45,814 nucleotides of DNA from Candidatus Fibrimonadales bacterium. Its GTDB lineage: Bacteria > Fibrobacterota > Fibrobacteria > Fibrobacterales > Fibrobacteraceae. A program made the translations under genes and the position numbers. The notes below the pieces were generated by a model. That model was not told the DNA's origin. It saw nothing but the letters and a program-made list of their open reading frames with translations, and ran no database searches. Positions 26,555 to 35,763 of this stretch are shown here, piece after piece. The first letter of the stretch is position 1. Each line of letters starts with the position of its first letter. Location of the stretch: contig WQTK01000338.1 in assembly GCA_009786285.1 (NCBI GenBank), positions 1 through 45,814 on the forward strand. Reading direction: 5' to 3'.

Positions 26555-27312
26555 TCTCCTGATTTTTTGCCGATGTAAAAAACATATCCATAATACTGTT
26601 TATATTTGGAATATAGCTCCACTTCATGTTTATCATCTTCAATATAGGCCTCTACAGTTTTGTTGCCAGCATATTTTTTCAAAAGTGTTTTTTCTGCCGC
26701 ATCACGAGGAATAAAATAATTTTCTGTCCAGCATTTTTCAGGCAATGTAAATGCCGCAATAAGATTATAGCCAACCCTTTGCATAATTGAAATATTATTC
26801 CCTATTGTATCTAATTCACAACCGGCACTGCTCCAAAACTTTTCAATTTCAGCGGGACGTTCATCGGTAAACCATGAAGGGCATGTTACGGCAACATAGC
26901 CATTTTTTTTGAGAAATCTATTCCAATAGTTTAGCCCTTTACCAATATTGTCTATAGCTCCTTCTGACCAAATAAGGTCAAACTCCTCTTTTTGAAAAGA
27001 AAGATTTTCCATTGAGCCAACAACGCCATTTACTCTTTCCTGAAAATTTAATCTTTTTGCGTTATTGTTAAAAATATTTATAAAATCAGAAGAAATATCT
27101 ACTCCGATAATGTTTCCCGTAATATTTTGCGCAAGAATCATTGTTTGCCCGCCAGTTCCGCAAGCTATATCTGCCACACGAGAAATTTTATCACGATTAT
27201 CCAAAAAACTTAATGCCTTAATAGTCATTTCAGGACTGCCAGGTCCCTGTCGCTCTAATCCTGTATGACTCTCAATAATTAAATCAAGGATTGTTAATTG
27301 TTCATTTTCCAT
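26536..27312 (-). CDS. Class I SAM-dependent methyltransferase
   Basis: Start refined to MENEQLTILDLIIESHTGLERQGPGSPEMTIKAL; motif I VADIACGTGGQTMILA; FDLIWSEGAIDNIG. Confidence 0.9.
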   Translation of the reverse strand: MENEQLTILDLIIESHTGLERQGPGSPEMTIKALSFLDNRDKISRVADIACGTGGQTMILAQNITGNIIGVDISSDFINIFNNNAKRLNFQERVNGVVGSMENLSFQKEEFDLIWSEGAIDNIGKGLNYWNRFLKKNGYVAVTCPSWFTDERPAEIEKFWSSAGCELDTIGNNISIMQRVGYNLIAAFTLPEKCWTENYFIPRDAAEKTLLKKYAGNKTVEAYIEDDKHEVELYSKYKQYYGYVFYIGKKSGDAKKCL

Positions 27313-27376
27313 AATAAGGAATATAGAAAAATGAAAAAGCCGTGAGATATAATGGATAGGTGTTGTGCCAATGGTA

Positions 27377-27886
27377 TTAGGCCGGCTCTTCAGCATTTGC
27401 CGCAGTAATTATTTTCTTCCTGTAATCCTCGTCTTTTATTTTTACAAACCCATTGCTCAACAATGCCTTTATTGATGCTGTATTTTCCGGCAAAGGATCG
27501 GCAATTATTTCTTTGCCGCCTATTTGAATTATTTTTTCTTCCAGCATTTTTATAATTATCTTCCCAATGCCTTTATTCAAATACTCTTCTTCGCCTATTA
27601 AATACCCTATTCCGTAAGTAGAATCTTTTTCAATAACAGTTCCATAATATTCCTGCGCATAAAAGCAGTCCAAATATTGGCAAAAACCAATTTTCACATC
27701 GTTAAAATACACCATAAAATGCTTTATAAAGCTATACTTTCCATCTCGGCCATTAATTTCATTCAGCCAATCCTGCCTATGCACATCTCCTTTCGGACAC
27801 ATCCATTTATAAATATATTCTTTATCCAGCCATTTAAAAAAAAGATTTACATCTTCATCAGTTAAAGGTCTTAATGTTACGGGCAT
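27377..27886 (-). CDS. GNAT acetyltransferase (AAC(6')-like)
   Basis: LRPLTDEDVNLFFKWLDKEYIYKWMCP...YGIGYLIGEEEYLNKGIGKIIIKMLEEKI...DPLPENTASIKALLSNGF. Confidence 0.88.
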   Translation of the reverse strand: MPVTLRPLTDEDVNLFFKWLDKEYIYKWMCPKGDVHRQDWLNEINGRDGKYSFIKHFMVYFNDVKIGFCQYLDCFYAQEYYGTVIEKDSTYGIGYLIGEEEYLNKGIGKIIIKMLEEKIIQIGGKEIIADPLPENTASIKALLSNGFVKIKDEDYRKKIITAANAEEPA

Positions 27887-27888
27887 TA

Positions 27889-28293
27889 CTAAAAATCCTC
27901 TGACTTGAAATTAGAATACCATCGCCCTTTTTCCGCTGTGAATTTCAACACGCAATAATCAGGGTCATTCACGCCTTCCGGATAATACATTGTATCGCCT
28001 TCTTGCCATATCATTTTTTTGCTTTTCGCGTCTTCCAACACTTCCATTGTGCCTGTTAGCATAACGCCTCTAAAAAAGCGCTGGTCGCAAAAGTAAATAG
28101 ACGCTTTTGGATTTTTGCGATATTGCGCCACTCTCAGGGAAGAAGTGTTTGTTGAGAACCAAAACTCCCGCAAGCCTTTGCGCTTGCGAGGAGCAAGCAT
28201 AGCTTTCATATTGGGGTAGCCGTTTTCATCAATAGACGCTATGTAGGCGGTCTTTTGACGGTCTATTATGTTTTCAATGGTTTCAGGTTTCAT
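27889..28293 (-). CDS. Pyridoxamine 5'-phosphate oxidase family protein
   Basis: KTAYIASIDENGYPNMKAMLAPRKRKGLREFWFSTNTSSLRVAQYRKNPKASIYFCD. Confidence 0.88.
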   Translation of the reverse strand: MKPETIENIIDRQKTAYIASIDENGYPNMKAMLAPRKRKGLREFWFSTNTSSLRVAQYRKNPKASIYFCDQRFFRGVMLTGTMEVLEDAKSKKMIWQEGDTMYYPEGVNDPDYCVLKFTAEKGRWYSNFKSEDF

Positions 28294-28308
28294 GATACGC
28301 TCCTTTTG

Positions 28309-28722
28309 CTATAAAACCAGTACAAGTGTTCCAATTGTTATCAAAATTGCTCCGATTATTGTTTTTACGCTCACAGGCTCGCCCAAAATAGCAAACGCCA
28401 AAAGCATAGTTATGACTATGCTTAATTTGTCTATCGGAACGACTTTTGCCACATCGCCGATTTGCAGCGCTTTGTAAAAAAACAGCCACGAAAATCCCGT
28501 AGCAAACCCCGAAAGCACAAGGAATATCCAGCTTTTTTGCGTTATCGCCGCAATTTCGCTGTGTTTTCCGGTAACAAAAACTATAATCCAAGCCATTGCC
28601 AAAACGACAACAGTCCTTATCGCCACGGCAAGGTTTGAATTTACGCCTTCAATCCCTATTTTCGCAAGAATCGCCACCACAGCGGCGAAAAATGCGGCAA
28701 GCAAGGCGTAAACTATCCACAT
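28309..28722 (-). CDS. Single-module EamA-family transporter
   Basis: MWIVYALLAAFFAAVVAILAKIGIEGVNSNLAVAIRTVVVL...FYKALQIGDVAKVVPIDKLSIVITMLLAFAILGEPVSVKTIIGA. Confidence 0.92.
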   Translation of the reverse strand: MWIVYALLAAFFAAVVAILAKIGIEGVNSNLAVAIRTVVVLAMAWIIVFVTGKHSEIAAITQKSWIFLVLSGFATGFSWLFFYKALQIGDVAKVVPIDKLSIVITMLLAFAILGEPVSVKTIIGAILITIGTLVLVL

Positions 28723-28805
28723 AAATTCTCCTTCATTTTATCTTGCTTTTGCATAGGTGGAAAAGATAGAAAAATATTTGATTAGCCTCTACTGCTAGCT
28801 ACGCC

Positions 28806-28962
28806 CAACAACTCCAAAGTCCTGTCATCCGCCTTGCCGCCAAAACGCTTACAGAGCAATTCATGCTGCAAATACATCGTGGCTTCATTCAAATCCTTGA
28901 TCGCATATACCACATCCAATGGCTTTCTTTGCAACCATCTTTGCAAAGGGGTGAACAAATCC
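28806..28962 (-). pseudogene. Internally deleted DUF1810 gene remnant
   Basis: Collinear near-identical segments of the intact DUF1810 gene at 40497-40931, with internal blocks missing. Confidence 0.85.
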
Positions 28963-29018
28963 CCCTCGCTCCAACCAAAAATTCGGCTTCGCCAAATTTT
29001 CGTTTTCCGCTGCCCCCA

Positions 29019-29090
29019 GAACGGGGTTGGTTCGCTACGCTTCCTAACACCCCGTAACGCCCGAGTGCAGAGTTTAATCCTTTTTGTCTG
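29019..29090. repeat. ~70-nt interspersed repeat, copy 1
   Basis: cccagaacggggttggttcgctacgcttcctaacaccccgtaacgcccgagtgcagagtttaatcctttt. Confidence 0.8.
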
Positions 29091-29212
29091 AACCCCGATT
29101 TTCCCGATTTTAGGATTTGCAGGATTATGTTAGCTTGGTTTTGCAAGCGGTGTCTAAAGTTTATTGAAGAGAAGGTGGATATGGAGAGGTGTGGAATGAC
29201 CATAAAAAATAA

Positions 29213-29575
29213 ATGTATATTATAACAATGGAATCTAAAAGTCTAAACAAGATTGCTCGTGATCTGATACGGATCGGTCTCAAACGTGAATGTAAATCGT
29301 TTGCAAATAAAATAGCAAGATTTATCAACGCTAAACGAAAAACAAAAGATCCGCACGAATTTTACCTAGACCTGTATGAAAAAGTTATTTCTTTTAACAA
29401 ACATATTGCAAGCCGATATGATTATGTAAGTAACTCCCTTTTAGATATAACTCTTTGGGGGCTTTTCAATCATGGGATATTAACTACAAAAGATATTGTT
29501 AATTACGACATCAAAGTCCAAAAAAGTTTACTGAAGGAGTTAAAGCAAAATGGCAAATTAGAGCTTTCGCCTTAA
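29213..29575 (+). CDS. Hypothetical protein
   Basis: Complete 120-aa ORF, no family recognised; start may be 29228. Confidence 0.55.
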   Translation: MYIITMESKSLNKIARDLIRIGLKRECKSFANKIARFINAKRKTKDPHEFYLDLYEKVISFNKHIASRYDYVSNSLLDITLWGLFNHGILTTKDIVNYDIKVQKSLLKELKQNGKLELSP

Positions 29576-29735
29576 AACCAACGTTTTTTCATTGTTTCAA
29601 AAAACTCTTTTGTTATGAGAAAATAAGAATTCAGTCTGCAATGTCATTTGGATTAAATATTTTAAGCAACAAAAATAGTCGCATAAATTATCGTTTTTTA
29701 GAGATTATTTTAAAATATTATTTCAGTGAAATGTT

Positions 29736-30740
29736 TCATTTCCATAACTTTTTAAATGTATCTGAATTTTGAAACAGCCAAACTGGTTCACCGATTCTGT
29801 CTATAGATTGCTCTCCTTCTAATATAAATTCGTTTTCAAACTGATTAGATTCTATTGTTATAAATTGCCGATTCAGCATATCTTCTAAAGATTGAAAATT
29901 AGCAACGCCTTCTGCTGTAGGAGTAGAATGTATTCCTAATGTAACAAAATGAAGTAGTTGAGTATCCTTTATTCCTTTATATTTTATAATCGGCAATGTA
30001 TAGTACGAAAAACTATTTGCGCCAAAATATTTTTGAATATTATAACATACAAACAAACGAACTATCTCTGCATTTTTTTGGTTCCCTTTTAATTTAGAAT
30101 ATTGTTTTAAGTATTTTTTAATAGATTCATCTGGAGGATTATTTATAAAGTTTTGCAACTCCTTACCCTTATAACTACAATGGACAGTTAAAAGGAAAAT
30201 GAATTTGTTGGATATTCTGCTTAATTCTTTTTGTATTTCTAACAATCTCTGAATGGCATTAAATTTATATGCTTTTTGTGCGTTGCCATCTTTGTCTATG
30301 TATTCTATTGGTGAAGCGATATCATTACAAAAATCTAAGTTATATAAAGTTATGAATTTATCAGTTTTAAATCCTATTTCATTTGGAGAATTATCATATC
30401 TTTTTAATACAACCTCTTCCAAATAACCATCATATACAACATAATCGTTAATTTTTCCTTGACGCTCTAATTGCCTTAAAAAATCTTCTAATTCTAAGAT
30501 TTGTTCCCTATTTTGATTCGGGTTTGACGGCTTTCCATAATCCCTACATTGAAAAGCTATAACAGATTTAATATGTTCAAGCCATTCATTAATATCATCA
30601 GCCTGAGGAGAAGGCAAACCTACATAGATCAGTTTTTCTTTAACTTTTTCAGTTAAAAATTTAATAAGTGGCTTGTTCCAACTGTTACGAATAAATTTTT
30701 TGTTTTCTGTGCTAAATTGAGTTTTTATATTATTCGTCAT
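29736..30740 (-). CDS. Uncharacterised partner of the GHKL ATPase
   Basis: Start refined to MTNNIKTQFSTENKKFIRN; 11-nt overlap (ATGACGAATAA) with the upstream gene. Confidence 0.75.
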   Translation of the reverse strand: MTNNIKTQFSTENKKFIRNSWNKPLIKFLTEKVKEKLIYVGLPSPQADDINEWLEHIKSVIAFQCRDYGKPSNPNQNREQILELEDFLRQLERQGKINDYVVYDGYLEEVVLKRYDNSPNEIGFKTDKFITLYNLDFCNDIASPIEYIDKDGNAQKAYKFNAIQRLLEIQKELSRISNKFIFLLTVHCSYKGKELQNFINNPPDESIKKYLKQYSKLKGNQKNAEIVRLFVCYNIQKYFGANSFSYYTLPIIKYKGIKDTQLLHFVTLGIHSTPTAEGVANFQSLEDMLNRQFITIESNQFENEFILEGEQSIDRIGEPVWLFQNSDTFKKLWK

Positions 30741-32400
30741 CTTGTATCCTCTCCTTAAATTGTTGTAATAATTGATAGTACTCTGCTCTAGATTGAGCCG
30801 TTTTTTGAATAAACATCTCATCAATTAAATGAATTATATTTGCCAAATCATCTTCAATTTTTATATCCAAATCAAGAAGTAAATCATGCAAATTTTCATA
30901 TTTTTTTATCTTGCCTAAATGACCATCTAATTTTATATTAGAAAGTCCTTTAGCAATATTAGTTTTTGATATATTGGAATTATTTGAACTTTTTGCGCTT
31001 TTTTTCTTACCAACAGTTGTTATTCTATCTTGTATAGTTGTTTCAAACTTTTTTATGCTATCGCATAATTTCCTTGCTTGCTTTTCGGATTCCAATCTAA
31101 AGCCCTTCCTTTTTATTCTACCGTTAATTTCATTATACATACTTTTTAATTTTACTATTATGCCAATGAGTTTTTCTGCATCTTCCTCGTATTCACTATA
31201 AGCACCCATTATTTCTGTCTTGAATACATCCAAATGATTTTTTAATTCTTCTTCGCCTTTTGTATATTCTTGATATTCCTTTCCGCTTGCATCAAATTTG
31301 GATGCAGCGTCCGTTAGTGCCTCATAAAAAGAAGAACGCAAAGGAGAATATTCTATATCGCTACGAGATGCATTTGGTAAAATTTTAGAATTTACAATTA
31401 TTATTTCTCCACTATATCTATCAAAATAAGTATTTTTATTTGGAAAAAATTTTACCGATCCTTCTCTTTTACCTATTGAAAATCCTTGCTTTTTAATGAT
31501 GAATCCTCTTAATTTTTTTGTATCTATCTTCTTTCTTTCCGAATTAAGACAGCCCCAAGCAATTCCAAAGAAATTTCCATCTTTTTCAATTGAACAAAAC
31601 AATGGTTCTTGCGGTTTTATTTCTGGATCAGAGTTAAAATCTACATCTCGATATGGTCTATATAAATTCTTCATCTCGGAATTAACTTGAAGTGATAAAT
31701 TTATAAGTTCAATTTTTTGCTTTTTTGCATTGCATAAACTAGTTATTGCAGTTTCTATTTTTTTAGCATGCGTAAAATTTTCATGATCAAAATGGAGAGG
31801 AATTACATTTCTTAAATAGTTGGCTACTTCATCAAAGTCTGACAATGCAGTATAAAATTCTGGTTCTATTCCTGTAAGTTCAACTGTAGTACCTTGATTA
31901 GGGTATTCACCACTAGCTAACACTCCATTTTCGGTCAATGATATACACTCTTCTAATATGGTTTGTAAATCTATAAGTTCTTCAGATTTTATTTTATTAT
32001 TTAATCTTTTTTCTTTTTGCATATTTAATATGGCTTTCATTTTCCCAAAGTTCATTTCTAAACGATTGGGATTATTTTCTGTACCTCTACTATATATAGT
32101 CAATTTTTCACATAAATGGAAAGAACTATAAATTCCAATACCCATAAATCCAACGTTTTTTGCTGGGTTTTTATCAGAAATTCCAATACGAATAGCATTT
32201 CTCAATGTATCATGATTCATACCCTTACCGTCATCCTTAACAACAATGGACTCTTGGCGAATTTTTACTTGTAACGTTTTGGCTTGTGCATCAACGCCAT
32301 TTTGGATGTATTCTCGCAGTGCATCCTTAGGGTCAGGGTATATCCCTTTCGTAATGATAGAGATAACCTCTGCTCCTATATCAAATTTGCTTAACTTCAT
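30730..32400 (-). CDS. GHKL/Hsp90-like ATPase with C-terminal coiled region
   Basis: N-box LREYIQNGVDA, G1 VVKDDGKGM, G2 VGFMGIGIYSSF. Start MKLSKFDIGAE. Confidence 0.85.
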   Translation of the reverse strand: MKLSKFDIGAEVISIITKGIYPDPKDALREYIQNGVDAQAKTLQVKIRQESIVVKDDGKGMNHDTLRNAIRIGISDKNPAKNVGFMGIGIYSSFHLCEKLTIYSRGTENNPNRLEMNFGKMKAILNMQKEKRLNNKIKSEELIDLQTILEECISLTENGVLASGEYPNQGTTVELTGIEPEFYTALSDFDEVANYLRNVIPLHFDHENFTHAKKIETAITSLCNAKKQKIELINLSLQVNSEMKNLYRPYRDVDFNSDPEIKPQEPLFCSIEKDGNFFGIAWGCLNSERKKIDTKKLRGFIIKKQGFSIGKREGSVKFFPNKNTYFDRYSGEIIIVNSKILPNASRSDIEYSPLRSSFYEALTDAASKFDASGKEYQEYTKGEEELKNHLDVFKTEIMGAYSEYEEDAEKLIGIIVKLKSMYNEINGRIKRKGFRLESEKQARKLCDSIKKFETTIQDRITTVGKKKSAKSSNNSNISKTNIAKGLSNIKLDGHLGKIKKYENLHDLLLDLDIKIEDDLANIIHLIDEMFIQKTAQSRAEYYQLLQQFKERIQDDE

Positions 32401-32430
32401 TACAGACCTCATTTGCGGATTGTCAATGAT

Positions 32431-32460
32431 AATATAGAAAATTTATCAAATTTCTATATT
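32431..32460. promoter_or_regulatory. Inverted repeat forming apparent back-to-back -10-like elements
   Basis: AATATAGAAA-ATTTATCAAA-TTTCTATATT between divergent genes. Confidence 0.6.
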
Positions 32461-32466
32461 ACCGCC

Positions 32467-32589
32467 ATGAGTATAATAGGATGTTTTGTCTATTTCTTAG
32501 TTAAGGAAGCTTGTGGTATAGGCTATGAGGTTCTCCAATATAGCCTTGCTCTCAAAGAATACACTCAATTAGACTATACTTTAGCGTAA
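32467..32589 (+). CDS. Small ORF (40 aa) directly upstream of radical SAM gene
   Basis: MSIIGCFVYFLVKEACGIGYEVLQYSLALKEYTQLDYTLA*; just after the TTTCTATATT element; stop is 8 nt before the next ATG with AAGGA between. Below ORF-track size cut-off. Confidence 0.45.
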   Translation: MSIIGCFVYFLVKEACGIGYEVLQYSLALKEYTQLDYTLA

Positions 32590-32597
32590 GGATTTGA

Positions 32598-34430
32598 ATG
32601 AAAAAAGTTTTGTTACTAGAACCTAATTATAGAAATAAGTATCCTCCAATGGGATTAATGAAGATTGCTACGTATTATAGAAATAAGAAATATGATGTGC
32701 GTTTTTTTAAAGGCGATTTGTTATTTTTTGCTGCCAATTTACTTTGCGAAGAATTTTTAGACAAAACCAATAGGTTGTTGTGGGGTAATTTTTTCCAAAA
32801 ATTATCCGAGTACATAAGAACTGGAAAATGCGATTTGCTAAAACAGATACCCGATTTTGATGAATTTGACAATTTATATCTCTTTAGAGAAAGATTTAGA
32901 AAAAAAGATTTTCCACAATTTAATATAATCTGCATTACCACATTATTTACTTTTTATTGGAAGGAAACAATAAATACAATAAATTTTGCAAAATATTTTT
33001 GCAAAAAAGGCACAATTAAAGTTGGAGGAATTGCCGCTAGCTTACTACCAAAAGAATTGGAGAATGAAACCGGAATTGAACCTCATATCGGTTTGTGGAA
33101 TACCGTTGATAAGTTACCGCTAGATTATTCTATTTTAGAAGAAATAGATTATAATTATCCTGCGAATAATGCTTATTTTACCTATACAACAAGAGGCTGC
33201 GTTAATAAATGCGTATTCTGTGCAGTTCCTAAATTGGAACCAAAATATTGCAATCGTATCCCATTAAAAAAATCATTAGACAAAGTAAGTGAAATTTTTG
33301 GAGAAAGAAGAAATTTACTTTTAATGGATAATAATGTCTTTGCATCAAATGAATTTAATAATATTATAGATGAAATAAAAAAATGTGGCTTTGAAAAAAA
33401 TGCGAAATATGATTCTATAAATGAATATGAAATTGCGATAAAAAATTTACAAAATGATTGGAATAGCAAGGCTTATATAAAAAAAATTATTAAAATCTAT
33501 GAGCAAGTATCTGAAAAACTATCGGAACAAGAACAGATTGAATTTTACACTCAAAGATTAAATTTAAACTTATTGTGCGAACAAACAGCAACAAAAGATT
33601 CTATTTTAGAATTTAATGAAATAATTAATCCGCTTTATAAAAAATATTTTAAACAATCTAATGTTCTTCGCTATGTTGATTTCAACCAAGGCTTAGACGC
33701 ACGTCTTGCGACAAGAGAAAAAATAAAAAAAATAGCAGAAATTAATATTCGCCCACTTCGCATTGCTTTTGATTATTGGAGCAAAAAAAACGTTTACGAA
33801 GATGCTGTTCGTTTAGCGGCGGAATACGGAATACGCAATTTGTCAAATTACTTATTATACAACTTTAATGATAAACCTGAAGATTTATACAATAGAATGA
33901 AGTTAAATATTGATTTATGTGATGAATTAAATATTGCTATTTACTCTTTTCCAATGAAATATCATCCCATAAAAGGTTCAGAACATTTTCACAATAGAGG
34001 TTTTATCGGTAAATATTGGTGCAAAAAATATATAAGAGCCGTTCAAGCCGTGCTTAATAGCACAAAAGGAAAAATCGGTAGAGGTAAACCTTTTTTTGAA
34101 AAGGCTTTTGGAAAAAATGAGGAAGAATTTATAGATATACTTGAAATGCCCGAAACTTTCATTATCTATAGGAAGTTTTTTGAATGGCTACAAGATAAGA
34201 AATACAAAGTTTCGACAGAAAAATGGAAAAATGCATTTGATTCATTAAAGGGAATAGATAAAGCCGAAGCTTTGGATATAATTCACAAAGCAGATTTTAA
34301 TAATGTAAAAATCAATAACCCTCGTATTTCCAAGCTCATTAGATTTTATACTAGTTACAAAGATGATATTATAAAGCCAGAGACGGAATTATATGAATTG
34401 AAACAAGAATATGATTCTTTGTCAATTTAG
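32598..34430 (+). CDS. Radical SAM protein, divergent N-terminal B12-binding-like domain
   Basis: KVLLLEPNYRNKYPPMGLMKIATYYRNKKYDVRFFKG...TTRGCVNKCVFCAVPKLEP (CxxxCxxC)...VDFNQGLDARLATREKIKKIAE. Confidence 0.88.
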   Translation: MKKVLLLEPNYRNKYPPMGLMKIATYYRNKKYDVRFFKGDLLFFAANLLCEEFLDKTNRLLWGNFFQKLSEYIRTGKCDLLKQIPDFDEFDNLYLFRERFRKKDFPQFNIICITTLFTFYWKETINTINFAKYFCKKGTIKVGGIAASLLPKELENETGIEPHIGLWNTVDKLPLDYSILEEIDYNYPANNAYFTYTTRGCVNKCVFCAVPKLEPKYCNRIPLKKSLDKVSEIFGERRNLLLMDNNVFASNEFNNIIDEIKKCGFEKNAKYDSINEYEIAIKNLQNDWNSKAYIKKIIKIYEQVSEKLSEQEQIEFYTQRLNLNLLCEQTATKDSILEFNEIINPLYKKYFKQSNVLRYVDFNQGLDARLATREKIKKIAEINIRPLRIAFDYWSKKNVYEDAVRLAAEYGIRNLSNYLLYNFNDKPEDLYNRMKLNIDLCDELNIAIYSFPMKYHPIKGSEHFHNRGFIGKYWCKKYIRAVQAVLNSTKGKIGRGKPFFEKAFGKNEEEFIDILEMPETFIIYRKFFEWLQDKKYKVSTEKWKNAFDSLKGIDKAEALDIIHKADFNNVKINNPRISKLIRFYTSYKDDIIKPETELYELKQEYDSLSI

Positions 34431-35755
34431 TTAGTATCCCCAAACTCCACCCCAGGCAACCCCTGCACCACTTTAACCGTCTGCACGCTCAAATTTATCA
34501 CGCTATGCAGCAAATCTAGAATATATCGTGGCTTGCCCATTTCCTTTGCCCAGTCATTGGGATTATTGACAATCCCGCTTTCCTTGTGCGTAGTAACCTG
34601 ATATCGCTCCATAATCCATTCAATAGCCGATTTGCCGTTCACCACGTATTCATAAGCCTTGTCGGGAATATTTTCAAGCGAAATTTGGCTATTGTAAATA
34701 ATCTTGCTTTTATCAACTTCTTTTCCATTTTTGCCAAAACGCATTTTTTCTACAAGATAGCTTGGGTTTTGCGATTCGCATTTTTCAACCACGCCAGAGA
34801 GCTTCCCTACATTTTCGTAGTTCAAGTGCAGTTCTGCTAGTGCTCTGCCAGCTTTGCTAAATGCCCAGAAGTCACGGACATCTTCTACTAACGGCAAGCG
34901 GGGCAACATCTTTTTCAAGTCGCTTGTAAAGGCTTCTCGGTATTTGGGGCTGTGCAAAAATCCATATACATAATAGAAAATATCTTCTTTTGTTACATTT
35001 TTGCCATATTGCTCTTTGCATCTTTTCAAAATAAAATCGCTTATTGCGTCTTGTCTATGGTGTTCTTGAAATAATTCGTCTTTTTCTTCTTTGTAATAAT
35101 AAAGAGGAAAGCATTGAGTATCGCCAACTAAATGTAAATCTGGAATAATATCTGATATAACAACGGACAATTCTTTAGATGAACCCACACACGATAAACA
35201 AATAACCAAATTTTTATGCTTTTGCGTTGGAAAAAAAGAATCCATACGTGAAACTACATTATTCATCTCACGACTGAAATATAAATATTGCTTGAAAAAT
35301 GGACGATAAATTGCAATTACAACGTTTGTTTCGTCAAAAGTTTTTGTTTTCAGATTATCAATATCTGTTAGAAAAGCTCTTGACCAACTTATTTTTTTGT
35401 CATCATAAGCAATATAATCTTTCGCCTTTGCTTTAGGGTTTCTATTTATAACTTTGTTAAATTTTGCAACTTCAGAATTAAAAAAATTAATACTTTGTTT
35501 CATATTATTTTTTATTTCTGTTTTGTTTGACTGATAAACGAAACTATCACGTGAGCTTTCTAAACCACGACAATAAATTCCATTTTTCCAAAATGTATTC
35601 TTTTCTATCTTGTCTGTAAGCGGAATAAAAGAGAAAAAAGCATCATTACGTTGGTTTAACCAGTCGCCGTGTTCATTTGGAGCTAATTCGGATAACTCCA
35701 TATTACTTATTGTATGGAATTCTTTTATCTTTTTCAACTTTTCTTCACGGGGCAA
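34427..35755 (-). CDS. Type ISP R-M, C-terminal/TRD segment (frameshifted from upstream ORF)
   Basis: MELSELAPNEHGDWLNQRNDAFFSFIPLTDK...YYYVYGFLHSPKYREAF region; TTG 'start' lies inside continuous homology. Confidence 0.85.
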   Translation of the reverse strand: MPREEKLKKIKEFHTISNMELSELAPNEHGDWLNQRNDAFFSFIPLTDKIEKNTFWKNGIYCRGLESSRDSFVYQSNKTEIKNNMKQSINFFNSEVAKFNKVINRNPKAKAKDYIAYDDKKISWSRAFLTDIDNLKTKTFDETNVVIAIYRPFFKQYLYFSREMNNVVSRMDSFFPTQKHKNLVICLSCVGSSKELSVVISDIIPDLHLVGDTQCFPLYYYKEEKDELFQEHHRQDAISDFILKRCKEQYGKNVTKEDIFYYVYGFLHSPKYREAFTSDLKKMLPRLPLVEDVRDFWAFSKAGRALAELHLNYENVGKLSGVVEKCESQNPSYLVEKMRFGKNGKEVDKSKIIYNSQISLENIPDKAYEYVVNGKSAIEWIMERYQVTTHKESGIVNNPNDWAKEMGKPRYILDLLHSVINLSVQTVKVVQGLPGVEFGDTN

Positions 35756-35763
35756 ATAATCAC

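Noticed and set aside
32598-34430. Prokaryotic viperin candidate
   Set aside because: Much too long (610 aa), with an N-terminal B12-binding-like region; has CxxxCxxC but no resemblance to the compact viperin fold that I can see.
34427-35755. Independent gene starting at 35755
   Set aside because: The TTG start lies within a reading frame continuous with upstream type ISP homology; it is a frameshift product, not a separate gene.
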